A stretch of DNA of 64,000 nt from Erwinia sp. E_sp_B01_1 (GTDB lineage Bacteria > Pseudomonadota > Gammaproteobacteria > Enterobacterales > Enterobacteriaceae). Positions within the stretch are counted from its first letter, which is position 1. Each line of letters begins with the position of its first letter. Below, one piece after another: positions 30,198 to 39,719 of this stretch. A program made the translations under genes and the position numbers. Location: assembly GCF_036865545.1 (NCBI RefSeq), contig NZ_CP142208.1:1178001-1242000 (forward strand), written 5' to 3'. Below the pieces are notes generated by a model. It was not told the DNA's origin. It ran no database searches and saw nothing but the letters and a program-made list of their open reading frames with translations.

Positions 30198-30923
30198 TCA
30201 GAAGGGGAAAGAGATCAGGGTAGTTTCACTGGGGCTGACCCGAATCATCGAGCCTTCGCTGTGCCAGGCACCCAGCACCAGCCGTTCAGCAGGCTGACCA
30301 TTAATGTCCAGCGCGTGGACAGCAGGGCGATGGGTATGGCCGTGGATCAGATACCGGACCTGATGACGCGCCATGGCTTGTGTGACTGCTTCAGCATTGA
30401 CGTCCATGATGCGCAGATCTTTGCTGCTGTTAGCCTGTTTGCTGCCTGCACGCATTTTTGCAGCAATTCGCTGACGCACAAATAGAGGCAGGGCCAGAAA
30501 TACTTTTTGCAGCCAGGGTTGGTGAACCTTGCGACGAAAACGCTGATAGCCCTGATCGTCAGTACACAGCGTGTCACCGTGCATTATCAGGATCCGCTTG
30601 CCATAAAGCTCAGGCACCTGCTCCTCAGGAAGCAGGGTCATTCCGCTTGCTGCAGCAAAGCGTTTACCGATCAGAAAATCACGGTTACCGTGAATGAAAT
30701 AGCAGGGCACGCCCTGTTGCTGAAGCGCTTTCAGCGCGGAGGCAATCTCAGCGTGAAGCGGATCAGGATCGTCATCGCCGATCCAGGCTTCAAACAGGTC
30801 GCCAAGGATATAGAGCGCATCCGCCTGAGGCGCTTCACGCCGTAAAAAAGCAAGAAAACCGGCAGTGATTGCCGGTTCTTCTTCACACAGATGGAGATCT
30901 GCGATAAACAGCGTATGAGGCAT
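30198..30923 (-). CDS. lpxH: UDP-2,3-diacylglucosamine pyrophosphatase
   Basis: LpxH cleaves UDP-2,3-diacylglucosamine to lipid X in lipid A synthesis. It has 241 residues (E. coli 240). Metallophosphoesterase motifs are [26 protein letters not shown] and HGHTHRP. The start overlaps the ppiB stop by one base. Confidence 0.97.
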   Translation of the reverse strand: MPHTLFIADLHLCEEEPAITAGFLAFLRREAPQADALYILGDLFEAWIGDDDPDPLHAEIASALKALQQQGVPCYFIHGNRDFLIGKRFAAASGMTLLPEEQVPELYGKRILIMHGDTLCTDDQGYQRFRRKVHQPWLQKVFLALPLFVRQRIAAKMRAGSKQANSSKDLRIMDVNAEAVTQAMARHQVRYLIHGHTHRPAVHALDINGQPAERLVLGAWHSEGSMIRVSPSETTLISFPF

Positions 30924-31417
30924 TATTCGCTGACGGTGACTTTCTGGATCACAACGTCTTCTTTTGGCACGTCCTGATGCATACCGCTACGGCCAGTAGA
31001 AACCGCTTTGATTTTCTCAACCACGTCCATGCCTTCAACCACTTCAGCGAACACGCAGTAACCCCAGCCCTGCAGGCTTTCGTCACGGAAGTTCAGGAAG
31101 TCGTTGTCTGCCACGTTAATAAAGAACTGGGCAGTAGCGGAGTGAGGTGCCTGAGTACGGGCCATCGCCAGCGTACCCTTGGTGTTTTTCAGACCGTTGC
31201 TGGCTTCGTTCTGGATTTCTGCTTTGGTATCTTTCTGCTTCATGCCGGGTTCAAAGCCGCCGCCCTGAACCATAAAGCCGTTGATAACGCGGTGGAAGAT
31301 TGTGTTGTCGTAAAAACCTTCACGGCAGTAATCCAGGAAGTTGGCAACGGTGGCCGGCGCTTTATCGTCGAAAGTTTTGATGACGATATCGCCATGATTT
31401 GTCTGGAAAGTGACCAT
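30923..31417 (-). CDS. ppiB: Cytosolic peptidyl-prolyl cis-trans isomerase B
   Basis: A cyclophilin of 164 residues, equal to E. coli PpiB, with no signal peptide. Core motifs [14 protein letters not shown] and [17 protein letters not shown] are present. The ATG at 31417 is the family start; the frame extends upstream without similarity. Divergent from cysS. Confidence 0.97.
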   Translation of the reverse strand: MVTFQTNHGDIVIKTFDDKAPATVANFLDYCREGFYDNTIFHRVINGFMVQGGGFEPGMKQKDTKAEIQNEASNGLKNTKGTLAMARTQAPHSATAQFFINVADNDFLNFRDESLQGWGYCVFAEVVEGMDVVEKIKAVSTGRSGMHQDVPKEDVVIQKVTVSE

Positions 31418-31647
31418 ATTCTCATCCTGTAAAGGTTGGGGGTTTTTGATAAACCGGTGCTGGCGACATTCAGTGGCCAGCACACTATTAATAGACGGCT
31501 TTTATATCACAAAATGTGATGACGAGTCAGCATCGCTGCATAACAGCCGCCGGCATAACCTTGCTTTGCATGGCGCTTCCGTTAACAATACGGCAGAATA
31601 TGCTTTTCACCGGTTATCACCCGCACACGTCAAAACGGAATGTCTCA

Positions 31648-33036
31648 ATGCTAAAGATTTTCAATACCCTGAGTCGTCAAAAAGAGGAATTTAAACCTAT
31701 TCATGCCGGTCAGATCGGCATGTACGTGTGCGGCATTACCGTTTACGACCTGTGTCACATTGGACACGGCAGAACTTTTGTGGCCTTTGATGTGGTAGCC
31801 CGCTACCTGCGTTATCTCGGATACTCGCTGAAATACGTCCGCAACATCACCGATATCGACGACAAAATTATCAAGCGCGCCAACGAAAACGGCGAGACGG
31901 TTGAAGAGCTGACCAACCGGATGATCGCCGAAATGCATAAAGATTTTGCCGCGCTCAATATCTTACCGCCAGACCAGGAGCCACGCGCCACGCGCCACAT
32001 CAGCGAGATCATTGAGATCGTCAGCAAACTGATCGATCGCGATCACGCTTATGTAGCCAGCAATGGCGATGTGATGTTCTCCGTCAGCAGCGATCCTGAT
32101 TATGGTCTGCTGTCACGCCAGGATCTGGATCAGTTGCAGGCCGGCGCGCGGGTGGAAGTTGAAGCCGATGTGAAGCGTAATCCGATGGATTTCGTGTTGT
32201 GGAAAATGTCCAAAGCCGATGAGCCAAGCTGGCCTTCCCCCTGGGGAGCGGGTCGCCCTGGCTGGCATATTGAGTGTTCGGCCATGAACTGCAAACAGCT
32301 GGGCGATCACTTTGATATCCACGGCGGCGGATCGGATTTGATGTTCCCTCACCACGAAAATGAGATTGCTCAGTCTTCCTGTGCCCACGATGGCCCCTAC
32401 GTGAACTACTGGATGCACTCCGGGATGGTGATGGTTGATCGCGAGAAGATGTCCAAATCGCTGGATAATTTCTTTACCGTCCGCGACGTGCTGGAGCATT
32501 TTGATGCGGAAACCGTTCGCTACTTCCTGATGTCCGGCCATTATCGCAGCCAGCTTAACTACGCTGAAGATAACCTGAAGCAGGCCCGTTCAGCGCTGGA
32601 GCGTCTCTATACGGCAATACGTAACACCGATACCTCCGTTGAGGCGGCGGGTGGTGAGGAGTTCGAAACACGCTTCCGTGAAGCGATGAATGATGACTTC
32701 AACACGCCTGAAGCTTACTCCGCGCTGTTTGACCTGGCGCGTGAGGTGAACCGCCTGAAGGCAGAGGATATGGCGGCAGCCAACGGCCTCGCGGCTAAAC
32801 TTCGTCAGCTTGCTGGCGTGCTCGGCCTTCTTGAGCAGGATCCTGAGCTGTTCCTGCAAAATGGTGCGAAGACCAACGATGATGAAGTGGCAGAAATCGA
32901 AGCCCTGATCAGACTGCGTCTTGATGCCCGCAGGGATAAAAACTGGGCGCAGGCTGATATGGCCCGCGACAGGCTGGTAGCTATGGGTATCGTTCTGGAA
33001 GATGGCCCGCAGGGAACCAGCTGGCGCCGTAAGTAA
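31648..33036 (+). CDS. cysS: Cysteinyl-tRNA synthetase
   Basis: A class I synthetase of 462 residues (E. coli 461). HIGHGRT near residue 37 is the HIGH motif and EKMSKSLDN near 267 the KMSKS loop. The zinc ligands Cys28 (YVCGIT), the Cys in ECSAMN and the downstream HHENE are visible. The ATG at 31648 has GGAA upstream and fits the family start. A good terminator follows at 33102. Confidence 0.98.
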   Translation: MLKIFNTLSRQKEEFKPIHAGQIGMYVCGITVYDLCHIGHGRTFVAFDVVARYLRYLGYSLKYVRNITDIDDKIIKRANENGETVEELTNRMIAEMHKDFAALNILPPDQEPRATRHISEIIEIVSKLIDRDHAYVASNGDVMFSVSSDPDYGLLSRQDLDQLQAGARVEVEADVKRNPMDFVLWKMSKADEPSWPSPWGAGRPGWHIECSAMNCKQLGDHFDIHGGGSDLMFPHHENEIAQSSCAHDGPYVNYWMHSGMVMVDREKMSKSLDNFFTVRDVLEHFDAETVRYFLMSGHYRSQLNYAEDNLKQARSALERLYTAIRNTDTSVEAAGGEEFETRFREAMNDDFNTPEAYSALFDLAREVNRLKAEDMAAANGLAAKLRQLAGVLGLLEQDPELFLQNGAKTNDDEVAEIEALIRLRLDARRDKNWAQADMARDRLVAMGIVLEDGPQGTSWRRK

Positions 33037-33101
33037 CACCGGAACCTCTGCCCTGGATCCCAGAATATCGCGGCCGGGGCGAGCGGCACTGTTAATCCAT
33101 C

Positions 33102-33128
33102 ACAGGGGCGAAAGCCCCTGTTTGTTTT
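33102..33128 (+). terminator. Terminator after cysS
   Basis: An 8-bp stem ACAGGGGC / GCCCCTGT with a GAAA tetraloop, followed by TTGTTTTC. Confidence 0.88.
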
Positions 33129-33141
33129 CTGCGGGGCAACC

Positions 33142-34230
33142 ATGACTATCCGTCAACTCTCGCTGTCTGGCTTCCGTTCTGTCCGCGAAGTCACTCTGGA
33201 GCTGTCACAGCTCAATGTTATCAGCGGCCCCAACGGCTGTGGCAAATCCAACCTGTATAAAGCGGTGCGTCTGCTGCATGAAGCGGCCAGCGGGCGATTG
33301 TCTGCCGCATTAGCGGAAGAGGGCGGGATCCAGAAAACGATGTGGGCGGGTGCGCCAAAGCGGGGGGAATCCCGGCGGAACGGCAAACGTATGGTGCTGG
33401 GCGTGGAGATGGATGACTATGAGTATCAGCTGGAGATTGGTTTCCCTGAGCCGCTGATCAGCCTGTTCAATCTGGATCCGCTGGTGAAAGCCGAAAACAT
33501 CTGGCTCAGCGGACAGCGGCAGCGACCCTCTTCACGGCTGCTGGAGCGGAAAAATCAGGCGGCCTTTCTTAACAATATAGACGGTGAGCGCATTGCTTAT
33601 CCCTCTTCGCTGCATGAGGAAGAGTCCGTCTTCTCACAGCTCTCCGATCCTCACCTTTATCCGGAAGTCTCCCAGGTCCGTGAAAATCTTAGCAAGTGGC
33701 GCTTCTACCACGAATTCGCAGTCTGGCCTGGCTCACCCATCCGTGTGCCACAGGTAGGCATTCGTGCGCCCGTACTGGCGCATGATGGTCATAACCTCGC
33801 GGCAGCTTTTGAAACAATCCGCGAGCGTGGGCACACCGAACTGCTCTTTTCAGTGCTGACGGAGGCTTTTCCGGGCAGTGAATTTTTTGTTGAAGCCCAG
33901 GGAGGACGTTTCCAGATGCTGATGCAACGCCAGGGGATCTTAAGGCCGCTGGAAGTCGCCGAACTGTCGGATGGCACGCTGCGTTTTTTATGTCTGGTGG
34001 TGGCGCTCCTGAGTCCAAGGCCGCCCACTTTTATGGCGATCAACGAACCTGAAAACAGCCTGCATCCTGATTTACTGCCTGCGCTGGCATTACTGATCGC
34101 CGAAGCAAGCCGCTACAGCCAGATTTGGGTCACCAGCCACTCGCCAGCATTGGCAGAACAAATCGGCCGGCATTGTGACCTTCGGCATTATCAGCTTTCA
34201 CAAAGGGAAGGGGAAACTGTGGTGCTGTAG
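33142..34230 (+). CDS. Stand-alone SMC/OLD-like AAA ATPase
   Basis: A 362-residue ABC-type ATPase head. Walker A GPNGCGKSN is near residue 30, the signature-like LSDGTLRFL near 274, Walker B MAINEPEN near 299 and the H-loop THSPALAEQ near 333. The fold matches AAA_21/OLD-family proteins but the TOPRIM nuclease domain of OLD is absent, and no nuclease gene is adjacent. It is single-copy between cysS and ybcJ, followed by a hairpin. The biological role is unknown. Confidence 0.75.
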   Translation: MTIRQLSLSGFRSVREVTLELSQLNVISGPNGCGKSNLYKAVRLLHEAASGRLSAALAEEGGIQKTMWAGAPKRGESRRNGKRMVLGVEMDDYEYQLEIGFPEPLISLFNLDPLVKAENIWLSGQRQRPSSRLLERKNQAAFLNNIDGERIAYPSSLHEEESVFSQLSDPHLYPEVSQVRENLSKWRFYHEFAVWPGSPIRVPQVGIRAPVLAHDGHNLAAAFETIRERGHTELLFSVLTEAFPGSEFFVEAQGGRFQMLMQRQGILRPLEVAELSDGTLRFLCLVVALLSPRPPTFMAINEPENSLHPDLLPALALLIAEASRYSQIWVTSHSPALAEQIGRHCDLRHYQLSQREGETVVL

Positions 34231-34232
34231 AA

Positions 34233-34253
34233 GCCCTGCCGGAGAGGCAGGGC
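34233..34253. terminator. Hairpin between the convergent ATPase gene and ybcJ
   Basis: An 8-bp stem GCCCTGCC / GGCAGGGC with a 5-base loop lies directly after the ATPase stop. It has no T-tract. Confidence 0.45.
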
Positions 34254-34260
34254 AGATCGG

Positions 34261-34473
34261 TCAGGCTACAACGGAGATGCTGTTGCCTTCAAATACCACG
34301 GTCTGACCGCTGACTATCTTGCAGCGCTTGCGGGTCTCCACCACGCCATCAACGGTAACCAGGCCTTCCGCTATCAGCAACTTTGCTCTTGCGCCGCTTT
34401 CCACTAAACCTTCCAGCTTCAGCAGATCGCACAGGTCGACGTGCGGATGTTTACCTAAAGAAAACGTTGCCAT
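34261..34473 (-). CDS. ybcJ: S4-like RNA-binding protein YbcJ
   Basis: A 70-residue protein (E. coli YbcJ is also 70) consisting of one S4-type RNA-binding fold: LCDLLKLEGLVESGARAKLL. The start overlaps the folD stop, so it is the second gene of a folD-ybcJ operon. Confidence 0.95.
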   Translation of the reverse strand: MATFSLGKHPHVDLCDLLKLEGLVESGARAKLLIAEGLVTVDGVVETRKRCKIVSGQTVVFEGNSISVVA

Positions 34474-35339
34474 TATTTTACTGCTCCATCATGAAAATGT
34501 TCGCAGGCGTACAGGGTATTCTGAATCAGTGTAGCCACTGTCATCGGACCCACGCCGCCTGGTACTGGGGTTATGTAAGACGCGCGCTCTGAGGCAGCGG
34601 CAAAATCAACATCGCCAACCACTTTGCCGCTTTCCAGGCGATTGATGCCCACATCGATCACTACAGCGCCTGGTTTAATCCAGTCTCCGGGAATAAAACC
34701 CGGTTTGCCCACGGCAACAATCAACAGATCGGCATGTTCCACATGATGGCGCAGATCTTTCGTAAAGCGGTGAGTCACGGTAGTAGTACAGCCAGCCAGC
34801 AGCAGTTCCATACTCATTGGACGACCCACGATGTTGGACGCGCCAACCACCACGGCATTCATGCCAAAAGTATCAATGTTATAACGCTCGAGCAGCGTGA
34901 CAATGCCCCGGGGCGTGCACGGACGCAATTTAGGCGCGCGCTGACACAGACGGCCAACGTTATAAGGATGGAAACCGTCCACGTCTTTTGCAGGTGAAAT
35001 ACTTTCCAGCACTTTAACGTTATCGATGCCAGCCGGTAACGGCAGCTGCACCAAAATCCCATCAATGTCGCCGTCGTTATTCAGCTTGTCGATCAGCTCA
35101 AGCAACTCCGCTTCGCTGGTGGAGGCGGGCAGATCGTAAGAGCGGGAAAGAAAACCTACCTCTTCACAAGCGCGGCGCTTGCTGCCGACATAAATCTGCG
35201 AAGCCGGGTTCTCACCGACCAGAACAACTGCCAGCCCAGGGGCACGCTTACCAGCTTCGACACGCTGCTGCACTTTAGCCGCAACCTCTTGTCGCACCTG
35301 CTGCGCAATCGTTTTACCGTCAATAATTTTTGCTACCAT
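34473..35339 (-). CDS. folD: Bifunctional methylenetetrahydrofolate dehydrogenase/cyclohydrolase
   Basis: FolD interconverts 5,10-methylene- and 10-formyl-THF using NADP+. It has 288 residues, as in E. coli. The catalytic-site segment [14 protein letters not shown] (Lys56 region) and the NADP-binding [12 protein letters not shown] are conserved, as is the C-terminal [11 protein letters not shown]. It lies next to argU, as in E. coli. Confidence 0.98.
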   Translation of the reverse strand: MVAKIIDGKTIAQQVRQEVAAKVQQRVEAGKRAPGLAVVLVGENPASQIYVGSKRRACEEVGFLSRSYDLPASTSEAELLELIDKLNNDGDIDGILVQLPLPAGIDNVKVLESISPAKDVDGFHPYNVGRLCQRAPKLRPCTPRGIVTLLERYNIDTFGMNAVVVGASNIVGRPMSMELLLAGCTTTVTHRFTKDLRHHVEHADLLIVAVGKPGFIPGDWIKPGAVVIDVGINRLESGKVVGDVDFAAASERASYITPVPGGVGPMTVATLIQNTLYACEHFHDGAVK

Positions 35340-35527
35340 CAGAGAGGGGATCCATCTGTATTGAGTTGAAACGGGGAATGGAGCCTATTTTGTCAGAAGC
35401 GGGCGCTGCTGTCAGGCACAGTTTGCGGGCAGACTGTTCAATAGTGCAGCAACAGACCGAATCAGCCCGATAAATCGTTGACTCAGCAGGTTCGCACCGT
35501 ATAATTCGACCCACGCAGCACCTCAGT

Positions 35528-35604
35528 GCGCCCTTAGCTCAGTTGGATAGAGCACCGGCCTTCTAAGCCGTAGGTCACAGGTTCGAATCCTGTAGGGCGT
35601 ACCA
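35528..35604 (+). tRNA. argU: tRNA-Arg (anticodon TCT), prophage insertion site
   Basis: A 77-nt tRNA with encoded CCA. The anticodon TCT is at 35562-35564, the T-arm ACAGG/CCTGT at 35577-35593. It closely matches E. coli argU, which reads AGA codons, and follows folD as in E. coli. Two acceptor/anticodon pairs are imperfect: G1 with U72 and C27 with U43. In both, the 3' partner lies in the half that the prophage supplies. Confidence 0.96.
35560..35604. other. Probable attL core of the prophage
   Basis: The integrase gene starts its 3' end 16 bp after the tRNA, so the crossover core most likely lies in the 3' part of argU. attR is outside the window, so the exact core length cannot be set here. 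Confidence 0.6.
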
Positions 35605-35619
35605 TTAACTTTCAATGAG

Positions 35620-36783
35620 TTAGGCTTTCTTCTTCTCTCCCTCATTTTCCAAAAGTGTCAGATTAGTGTCATTGGTGCCAATCATGTCATCGATTTTGCG
35701 TGCGTGTTCGGTCAGATGGTTTGGCGACATGTGGGCATAACGACGCACCATCTCAATCGATTCCCAACCTCCCATTTCCTGCAGCGCTGAAAGTGGTACC
35801 CCGGCCTGGACTAACCAGCTTGCCCACGTATGGCGCAAATCGTGAAACCTGAAATCAGTTATACCTGCTTTCTTTAATCCAATTCGCCAGCCAGAGTTAT
35901 CATCAACTCTCATCTTTCTCACATCAGGCGTCTTTGAACCGTCAGCGCGATAACTTGCCCTGGTGTGCACAAAAACAAAGCGACCATGTTTTCCAATCTG
36001 TTCGCGAAGAACCTTGCATGCGGTATCATTCAGAGCCACGCCGATAGCCTTGCCCGCTTTAGCGTTTTCCGGATGTATCCATGCAACCTTTCTCTGCATA
36101 TCGACCTGTGACCATTCCAGGTCGATGATGTTTGATCTACGCAAGCCGGTAGACAGAGCGAAAATTACGATGGGCTTAATGCTTTCCGGCATACAGTCGA
36201 TCAACACCCTCGCCTCATCTCTGGTCAGCCAGCGAATCCTTTTGCTGACAGGCTTCCTTGCCTTAATGACTGGCGCCTGCCTCAGCCACTTCCATTCATC
36301 AGCTGCAATCCTCAGCATGCTTCTTATCAAAGACAGATACTGGCTCCGTGTTGCGGCCGCCAAAGGTTTAGCTTTGTAGGCTGGCACTGGCTTTCCCTTC
36401 CTTAATGCTGCGTCTCGCATAGTTTCCCACCGGTGAAGATGGTTGCGGTTCACCATGCCCGAGACTGATGCGATCACCTTCTCCTCTGAAATAGCCGAAA
36501 GGTTCATCCCTGAAAAGTGACCGAGAAAATATTCAATCTTCGTTCGGTCATCATCCAGTGACCGCTTATGGTCCTTCTCTGTGAGCCACCTGAGACAGGC
36601 TTCGTCGAAGGTGTGCTCCGGAATCTCTCCAAGCTTGTTCACCCGCCATGATTCCGCTCTCAGCCGGTCATAGAGTTCCTGCGCTTGCTTCCTGTCTGTC
36701 GTCTCAAGGCAGCGCCTAACTCTTTTGCCACCCGGTTCGACGAAGTCGCAGTACCAATTGCCGTAACGTTGTTTGAGCGCCAT
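35620..36783 (-). CDS. int: Prophage tyrosine integrase
   Basis: A 387-residue tyrosine recombinase. An N-terminal arm-binding and SAM-like domain (about 60-170) precedes the catalytic domain: first Arg in STGLRRSN, H-x-x-R in HDLRHTWASW, and the nucleophile Tyr in VRRYAHMSP. It is the prophage gene nearest attL and directs integration at argU, the same target used by E. coli DLP12. Confidence 0.95.
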   Translation of the reverse strand: MALKQRYGNWYCDFVEPGGKRVRRCLETTDRKQAQELYDRLRAESWRVNKLGEIPEHTFDEACLRWLTEKDHKRSLDDDRTKIEYFLGHFSGMNLSAISEEKVIASVSGMVNRNHLHRWETMRDAALRKGKPVPAYKAKPLAAATRSQYLSLIRSMLRIAADEWKWLRQAPVIKARKPVSKRIRWLTRDEARVLIDCMPESIKPIVIFALSTGLRRSNIIDLEWSQVDMQRKVAWIHPENAKAGKAIGVALNDTACKVLREQIGKHGRFVFVHTRASYRADGSKTPDVRKMRVDDNSGWRIGLKKAGITDFRFHDLRHTWASWLVQAGVPLSALQEMGGWESIEMVRRYAHMSPNHLTEHARKIDDMIGTNDTNLTLLENEGEKKKA

Positions 36784-37025
36784 ACAGCTTTCCTCTCTGG
36801 ATGGCCGTTCTCTGCATTCACGGCCTGATTCTGTTGCTGATTGTGGATATATTCAAGACAAGAAGATTTAAGAATCTCCAGGCGGCCTCCGCCATTGGAG
36901 CCAGACTTGCCCGCACGAAGCTTCCTGTCTTTGATTAACTGGCGGACTGTGCGCGGTGATTTCCGGAGAAAACTGGCCGCATCACAGAGGTTGAACAGAA
37001 CGTCATCCATTCTGAAATCAGTCAT
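36660..37025 (-). CDS. Excisionase-like helix-turn-helix protein
   Basis: A 121-residue basic protein with a MerR/Xis-like winged helix near the N-terminus (LCDAASFLRKSPRTVRQLIK, residues about 13-32). A low-complexity basic tail overlaps int by 124 bp in another frame. Overlap of xis with int is common in lambdoid phages. It probably directs excision; this is inferred from fold and position. Confidence 0.65.
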   Translation of the reverse strand: MTDFRMDDVLFNLCDAASFLRKSPRTVRQLIKDRKLRAGKSGSNGGGRLEILKSSCLEYIHNQQQNQAVNAENGHPERKAVWRSNNVTAIGTATSSNRVAKELGAALRRQTGSKRRNSMTG

Positions 37026-37109
37026 CGTTTACCTCACAGAGTATTTTGAACTCGCCCAGATGGCGATCACGAATGCTATTGCGATGGGAATGTCGGGGTA
37101 GGCTTGCAC

Positions 37110-37466
37110 TTAAAGTTGGTGCCTCCCGATAAAGTCACTCTGCATATTTCTAATTGACTCCTGCTGAGCGCTGCTAGCAATCTTGTCAAGTTGAAGCATT
37201 GTCTTCGCTGAAGGCCTGCACTGGAGTGAGCCAGGAACGGTCTCCCCATCCACACGGTATAGATTTCCATAAGCGAAAAACTTATTTGCCACCCATACCT
37301 CTTTCCGCTTTCCTTTATGCAGGAAAGTAATCGTGTATTCGCCAGAACCAACGACTTCACCTTCAGCCATTATTACGATCAATTTTTCATCCCACTCCTG
37401 ACTAAATGGGCGTTGATAAAACATGAGTGTGTTTATTACATGTTCTGCATAGAATCTGATATTCAC
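37110..37466 (-). CDS. Prophage protein of unknown function (118 aa)
   Basis: Starts with GTG at 37466, with GGAG five bases upstream. A compact soluble protein with several aromatic residues and a KGKRKEVWVANKFF segment. I do not recognise it. It is the first of a set of left-end accessory genes. Confidence 0.6.
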   Translation of the reverse strand: MNIRFYAEHVINTLMFYQRPFSQEWDEKLIVIMAEGEVVGSGEYTITFLHKGKRKEVWVANKFFAYGNLYRVDGETVPGSLQCRPSAKTMLQLDKIASSAQQESIRNMQSDFIGRHQL

Positions 37467-37475
37467 GAAATCTCC

Positions 37476-37679
37476 TTATCCACCACGCCCCAGCCGCTGA
37501 CACACACAATTCAGCCACAACCATGCCCGCCCGCGATGTTTTGCAGGTATCAGGTTTTCAATGCGTTTGGCGTGTTTGTCGAGTATCTGGCGGTAGGTTA
37601 GGGTGTTTGATTGGTGTTTGAATTCTTTAAGCGCTGCTCGAGCCGTGCTGTTGATCGCGTTTTGCGATTCCTGTGTCAT
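37476..37679 (-). CDS. Small prophage protein (67 aa)
   Basis: Short, basic and helical. The segment TYRQILDKHAKRIENL resembles many uncharacterised left-operon proteins. It overlaps the upstream gene by 53 bp. Function unknown. Confidence 0.5.
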   Translation of the reverse strand: MTQESQNAINSTARAALKEFKHQSNTLTYRQILDKHAKRIENLIPAKHRGRAWLWLNCVCQRLGRGG

Positions 37680-37824
37680 GCTGTCGCTCCATGCAATCTG
37701 ACCAGACCTGAGCGGCTATAGCTCTCCAGCCCACAGCATGGACATGTCGCCGCTTACCCGTAGCACCGGCATGAGTTATCACCTCATCCAGATAGTTTTC
37801 GAAAGCCTTTTCTGATTTAGTCAT
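37627..37824 (-). CDS. Small prophage protein (65 aa)
   Basis: A short His/Arg-rich protein overlapping both neighbours. The segment GWRAIAAQVWSDC has a clear hydrophobic pattern. Function unknown. The 3' overlap of 53 bp with the next gene makes its exact extent less certain. Confidence 0.45.
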   Translation of the reverse strand: MTKSEKAFENYLDEVITHAGATGKRRHVHAVGWRAIAAQVWSDCMERQHDTGIAKRDQQHGSSSA

Positions 37825-38131
37825 CGGTGAGCCTTACGCCGGGAATTTGACCGTTCTTAATGCGGGAATAAAGTTTCTCTGCTGATTTTGTGGCTATATC
37901 AGCCTGTTCGAGCATCGCATTAACTGCCACCTCTTCACGCCTATCCTCTGTTGTAATCAGACTAAAATCACCCTGCTCACCAGATGATAATAAGAACCCG
38001 ACATCAACCGTTGCGCCTTTATGGCCGGAATAGACAACGATACCCCTGCGATACGTGGACGTTTCATCATCCCAAGTTTTAATCTCAGCTCCCACAGGTG
38101 GGAAGCCTTTTCCATCCCATTCAACGCTCAT
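37817..38131 (-). CDS. Prophage protein of unknown function (104 aa)
   Basis: The N-terminus (WDGKGFPPVGAEIKTWDDE) resembles the start of DUF551-type phage proteins; the rest is not recognised. It overlaps its neighbours by 4-8 bp, consistent with a coupled operon. Confidence 0.6.
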   Translation of the reverse strand: MSVEWDGKGFPPVGAEIKTWDDETSTYRRGIVVYSGHKGATVDVGFLLSSGEQGDFSLITTEDRREEVAVNAMLEQADIATKSAEKLYSRIKNGQIPGVRLTDD

Positions 38132-38343
38132 GATAATTTCCTCTGCTGTTCTGCTCTCACTACCTTCGCGTGGTCATCCCTGCATTCCGGACTACAGAAG
38201 TGTCCGCTGTCTATCGGATCTTCACAGTAGTGACACTCTCCCGTGTACACCATCTGAGGCGTTGAATGTCTGTTAGCGAGAGCAAGCTCAATCATTTGCT
38301 GCTCGCGTGCTGCTGCTTCATCAATTGGGTCTGCAAAATTCAT
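38128..38343 (-). CDS. Zinc-ribbon phage protein (71 aa)
   Basis: Two CxxC-type knuckles (CHYC and CSPEC) about 13 residues apart form a zinc ribbon, like DUF2116 proteins. It overlaps the upstream gene by 4 bp. Role unknown. Confidence 0.65.
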   Translation of the reverse strand: MNFADPIDEAAAREQQMIELALANRHSTPQMVYTGECHYCEDPIDSGHFCSPECRDDHAKVVRAEQQRKLS

Positions 38344-38630
38344 GCTGATACCTCCGCAAATGCTTTCTCACACTGCAAAGAGATGCGAGTTATCTGCTGC
38401 TGAATTTCTTGCAGCGTCTGGGCCTCACCAGTCCGGATGTCGTGGTTAATCAGGGCGCGAATAAGATGCTCAATCTTTGAGTAATACCCGATGCGCTGCT
38501 TAGTCAGCTGCCCGGCGGTCTTCCCATGCTGAACAGTGTTAAAAACATAAAGAATGAAGTCGCTCATCCCGCCTTCAATCACGTAGTTTTCACTAATTTT
38601 TATATCCAATTCACTCTTAACTTTACTCAT
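38340..38630 (-). CDS. Prophage protein of unknown function (96 aa)
   Basis: A mostly helical protein with a C-terminal predicted coiled coil (QTLQEIQQQITRISLQ). AGGAG lies before the ATG. Not recognised. Confidence 0.55.
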   Translation of the reverse strand: MSKVKSELDIKISENYVIEGGMSDFILYVFNTVQHGKTAGQLTKQRIGYYSKIEHLIRALINHDIRTGEAQTLQEIQQQITRISLQCEKAFAEVSA

Positions 38631-38654
38631 GGTTATCTCCTGAAATTTTGGCGT

Positions 38655-38677
38655 AAAAAAACCTGCCGGAGCAGGTT
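38655..38677 (-). terminator. Intrinsic terminator in the left operon
   Basis: Minus-strand stem AACCTGC / GCAGGTT with a 4-base loop, then a run of T. It lies 9 bp after the stop of the 38686-38970 gene. Confidence 0.85.
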
Positions 38678-38685
38678 GATGGGGT

Positions 38686-38970
38686 TTATCTTGCCAATCT
38701 TATTTTGGCGCCGACTGAGCGGCTAACTTCTCCTTGTCCTCCAATATATTGGCCAAATCCTCCATTAGAAGAACTTTCATCCCAGATTAAACCTTCATCC
38801 TGCAGGCTTTCGAGTGCATCATAGAAATCTTGGTAGAAGATATCTGGGTTTAATCCCATCTCACGCATTACGCGACTTAACGTAATACCAAATGTTGGCA
38901 AATTTGATTGGGATTGTTGCTCAAAACTATTGTGTATGTTTTGCAGGGCGGAAAGTATTGCGTCTTTCAT
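38686..38970 (-). CDS. Prophage protein of unknown function (94 aa)
   Basis: Acidic N-terminal helical part and a Gly/Ser-rich C-terminus. A terminator follows directly, so this is the last gene of its transcript unless antiterminated. Not recognised. Confidence 0.55.
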   Translation of the reverse strand: MKDAILSALQNIHNSFEQQSQSNLPTFGITLSRVMREMGLNPDIFYQDFYDALESLQDEGLIWDESSSNGGFGQYIGGQGEVSRSVGAKIRLAR

Positions 38971-39045
38971 TACTAATCATCCTTCAATTTATCCGGGCCC
39001 ATTCCCGTGACTAAATCATCGGCTCATCCGTGAGATTCTTTAGCC

Positions 39046-39207
39046 TCAACGCCTTACCTCGCCACACTCAAGCTGAACAAATGGCCTACGCTCGATGATC
39101 CGACTCTTCATAAGCTCACAGGACTCTCTGGTTTCGTATATCCGGGTAGATACTGGTATTGCTACAGGAAAGGTCGAGGTGATGAGTAGAACAAAGCCGG
39201 TTAGCAT
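39046..39207 (-). CDS. Small prophage protein with N-terminal hydrophobic segment (53 aa)
   Basis: A 53-codon frame whose ATG overlaps the DUF551 stop as TAATG. Residues 1-19 are hydrophobic (LTGFVLLITSTFPVAIPV), followed by a basic tail with two Cys. It could be exported or membrane-anchored. Similar short proteins are common in lambdoid left operons. Confidence 0.6.
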   Translation of the reverse strand: MLTGFVLLITSTFPVAIPVSTRIYETRESCELMKSRIIERRPFVQLECGEVRR

Positions 39208-39719
39208 TAGCTACCTCCCGGCACTGGGGCTGCTGGAAGAGGCATCCAGTGCGATACATCATATGCTTTCCCCTTGCCGCGGGTGTCAAACCAAGCGCCG
39301 AGAAACAGGCCATCACCTATGTATTTGCCGCTCTCTATGTTGAAACTCTCGCAAACTGGAATGCGTATCAACACATCCTCACCGACTTTCGGGTAATCAA
39401 CGCCGCACTTAACCCACCCATCCGGTGCCGGGATACTCGCTGGCGGGGTGATAAATACCTCAACCACTTCTCCGCCATGGTCATCTTTGGATTTGCTGGC
39501 ATCCAGCGAGTTATTGTAAGCACGAAGCTCAACGTCAGGGCCGTATGAATCACAGACTTCAACCCGATGAATGAAGTAATCAGGCTTACCCTTCATGGCT
39601 TCTAACTGATACTCCATTGCCTCAAGGTAAATAGCTGCCCGTGGTGATTGCAGGTCAACGCCACCTTCGCGGATGGCTTTAATCTCTGCTTCAAGCGCCT
39701 GCTTCTCTTCATTATTCAT
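39207..39719 (-). CDS. DUF551-type prophage protein
   Basis: A 170-residue protein. The C-terminal half carries the DUF551 pattern: DGWVKCGVDYPKVGEDVLI near residue 100 and DVSHWMPLPAAP near the end. These proteins are frequent in lambdoid left operons; the function is not known. Confidence 0.75.
   Translation of the reverse strand: MNNEEKQALEAEIKAIREGGVDLQSPRAAIYLEAMEYQLEAMKGKPDYFIHRVEVCDSYGPDVELRAYNNSLDASKSKDDHGGEVVEVFITPPASIPAPDGWVKCGVDYPKVGEDVLIRIPVCESFNIESGKYIGDGLFLGAWFDTRGKGKAYDVSHWMPLPAAPVPGGS

Noticed and set aside
39095..39343. An 82-codon plus-strand frame in the left operon
   Set aside because: It is antisense to two coupled minus-strand genes (39046-39207 and DUF551), which have better evidence.
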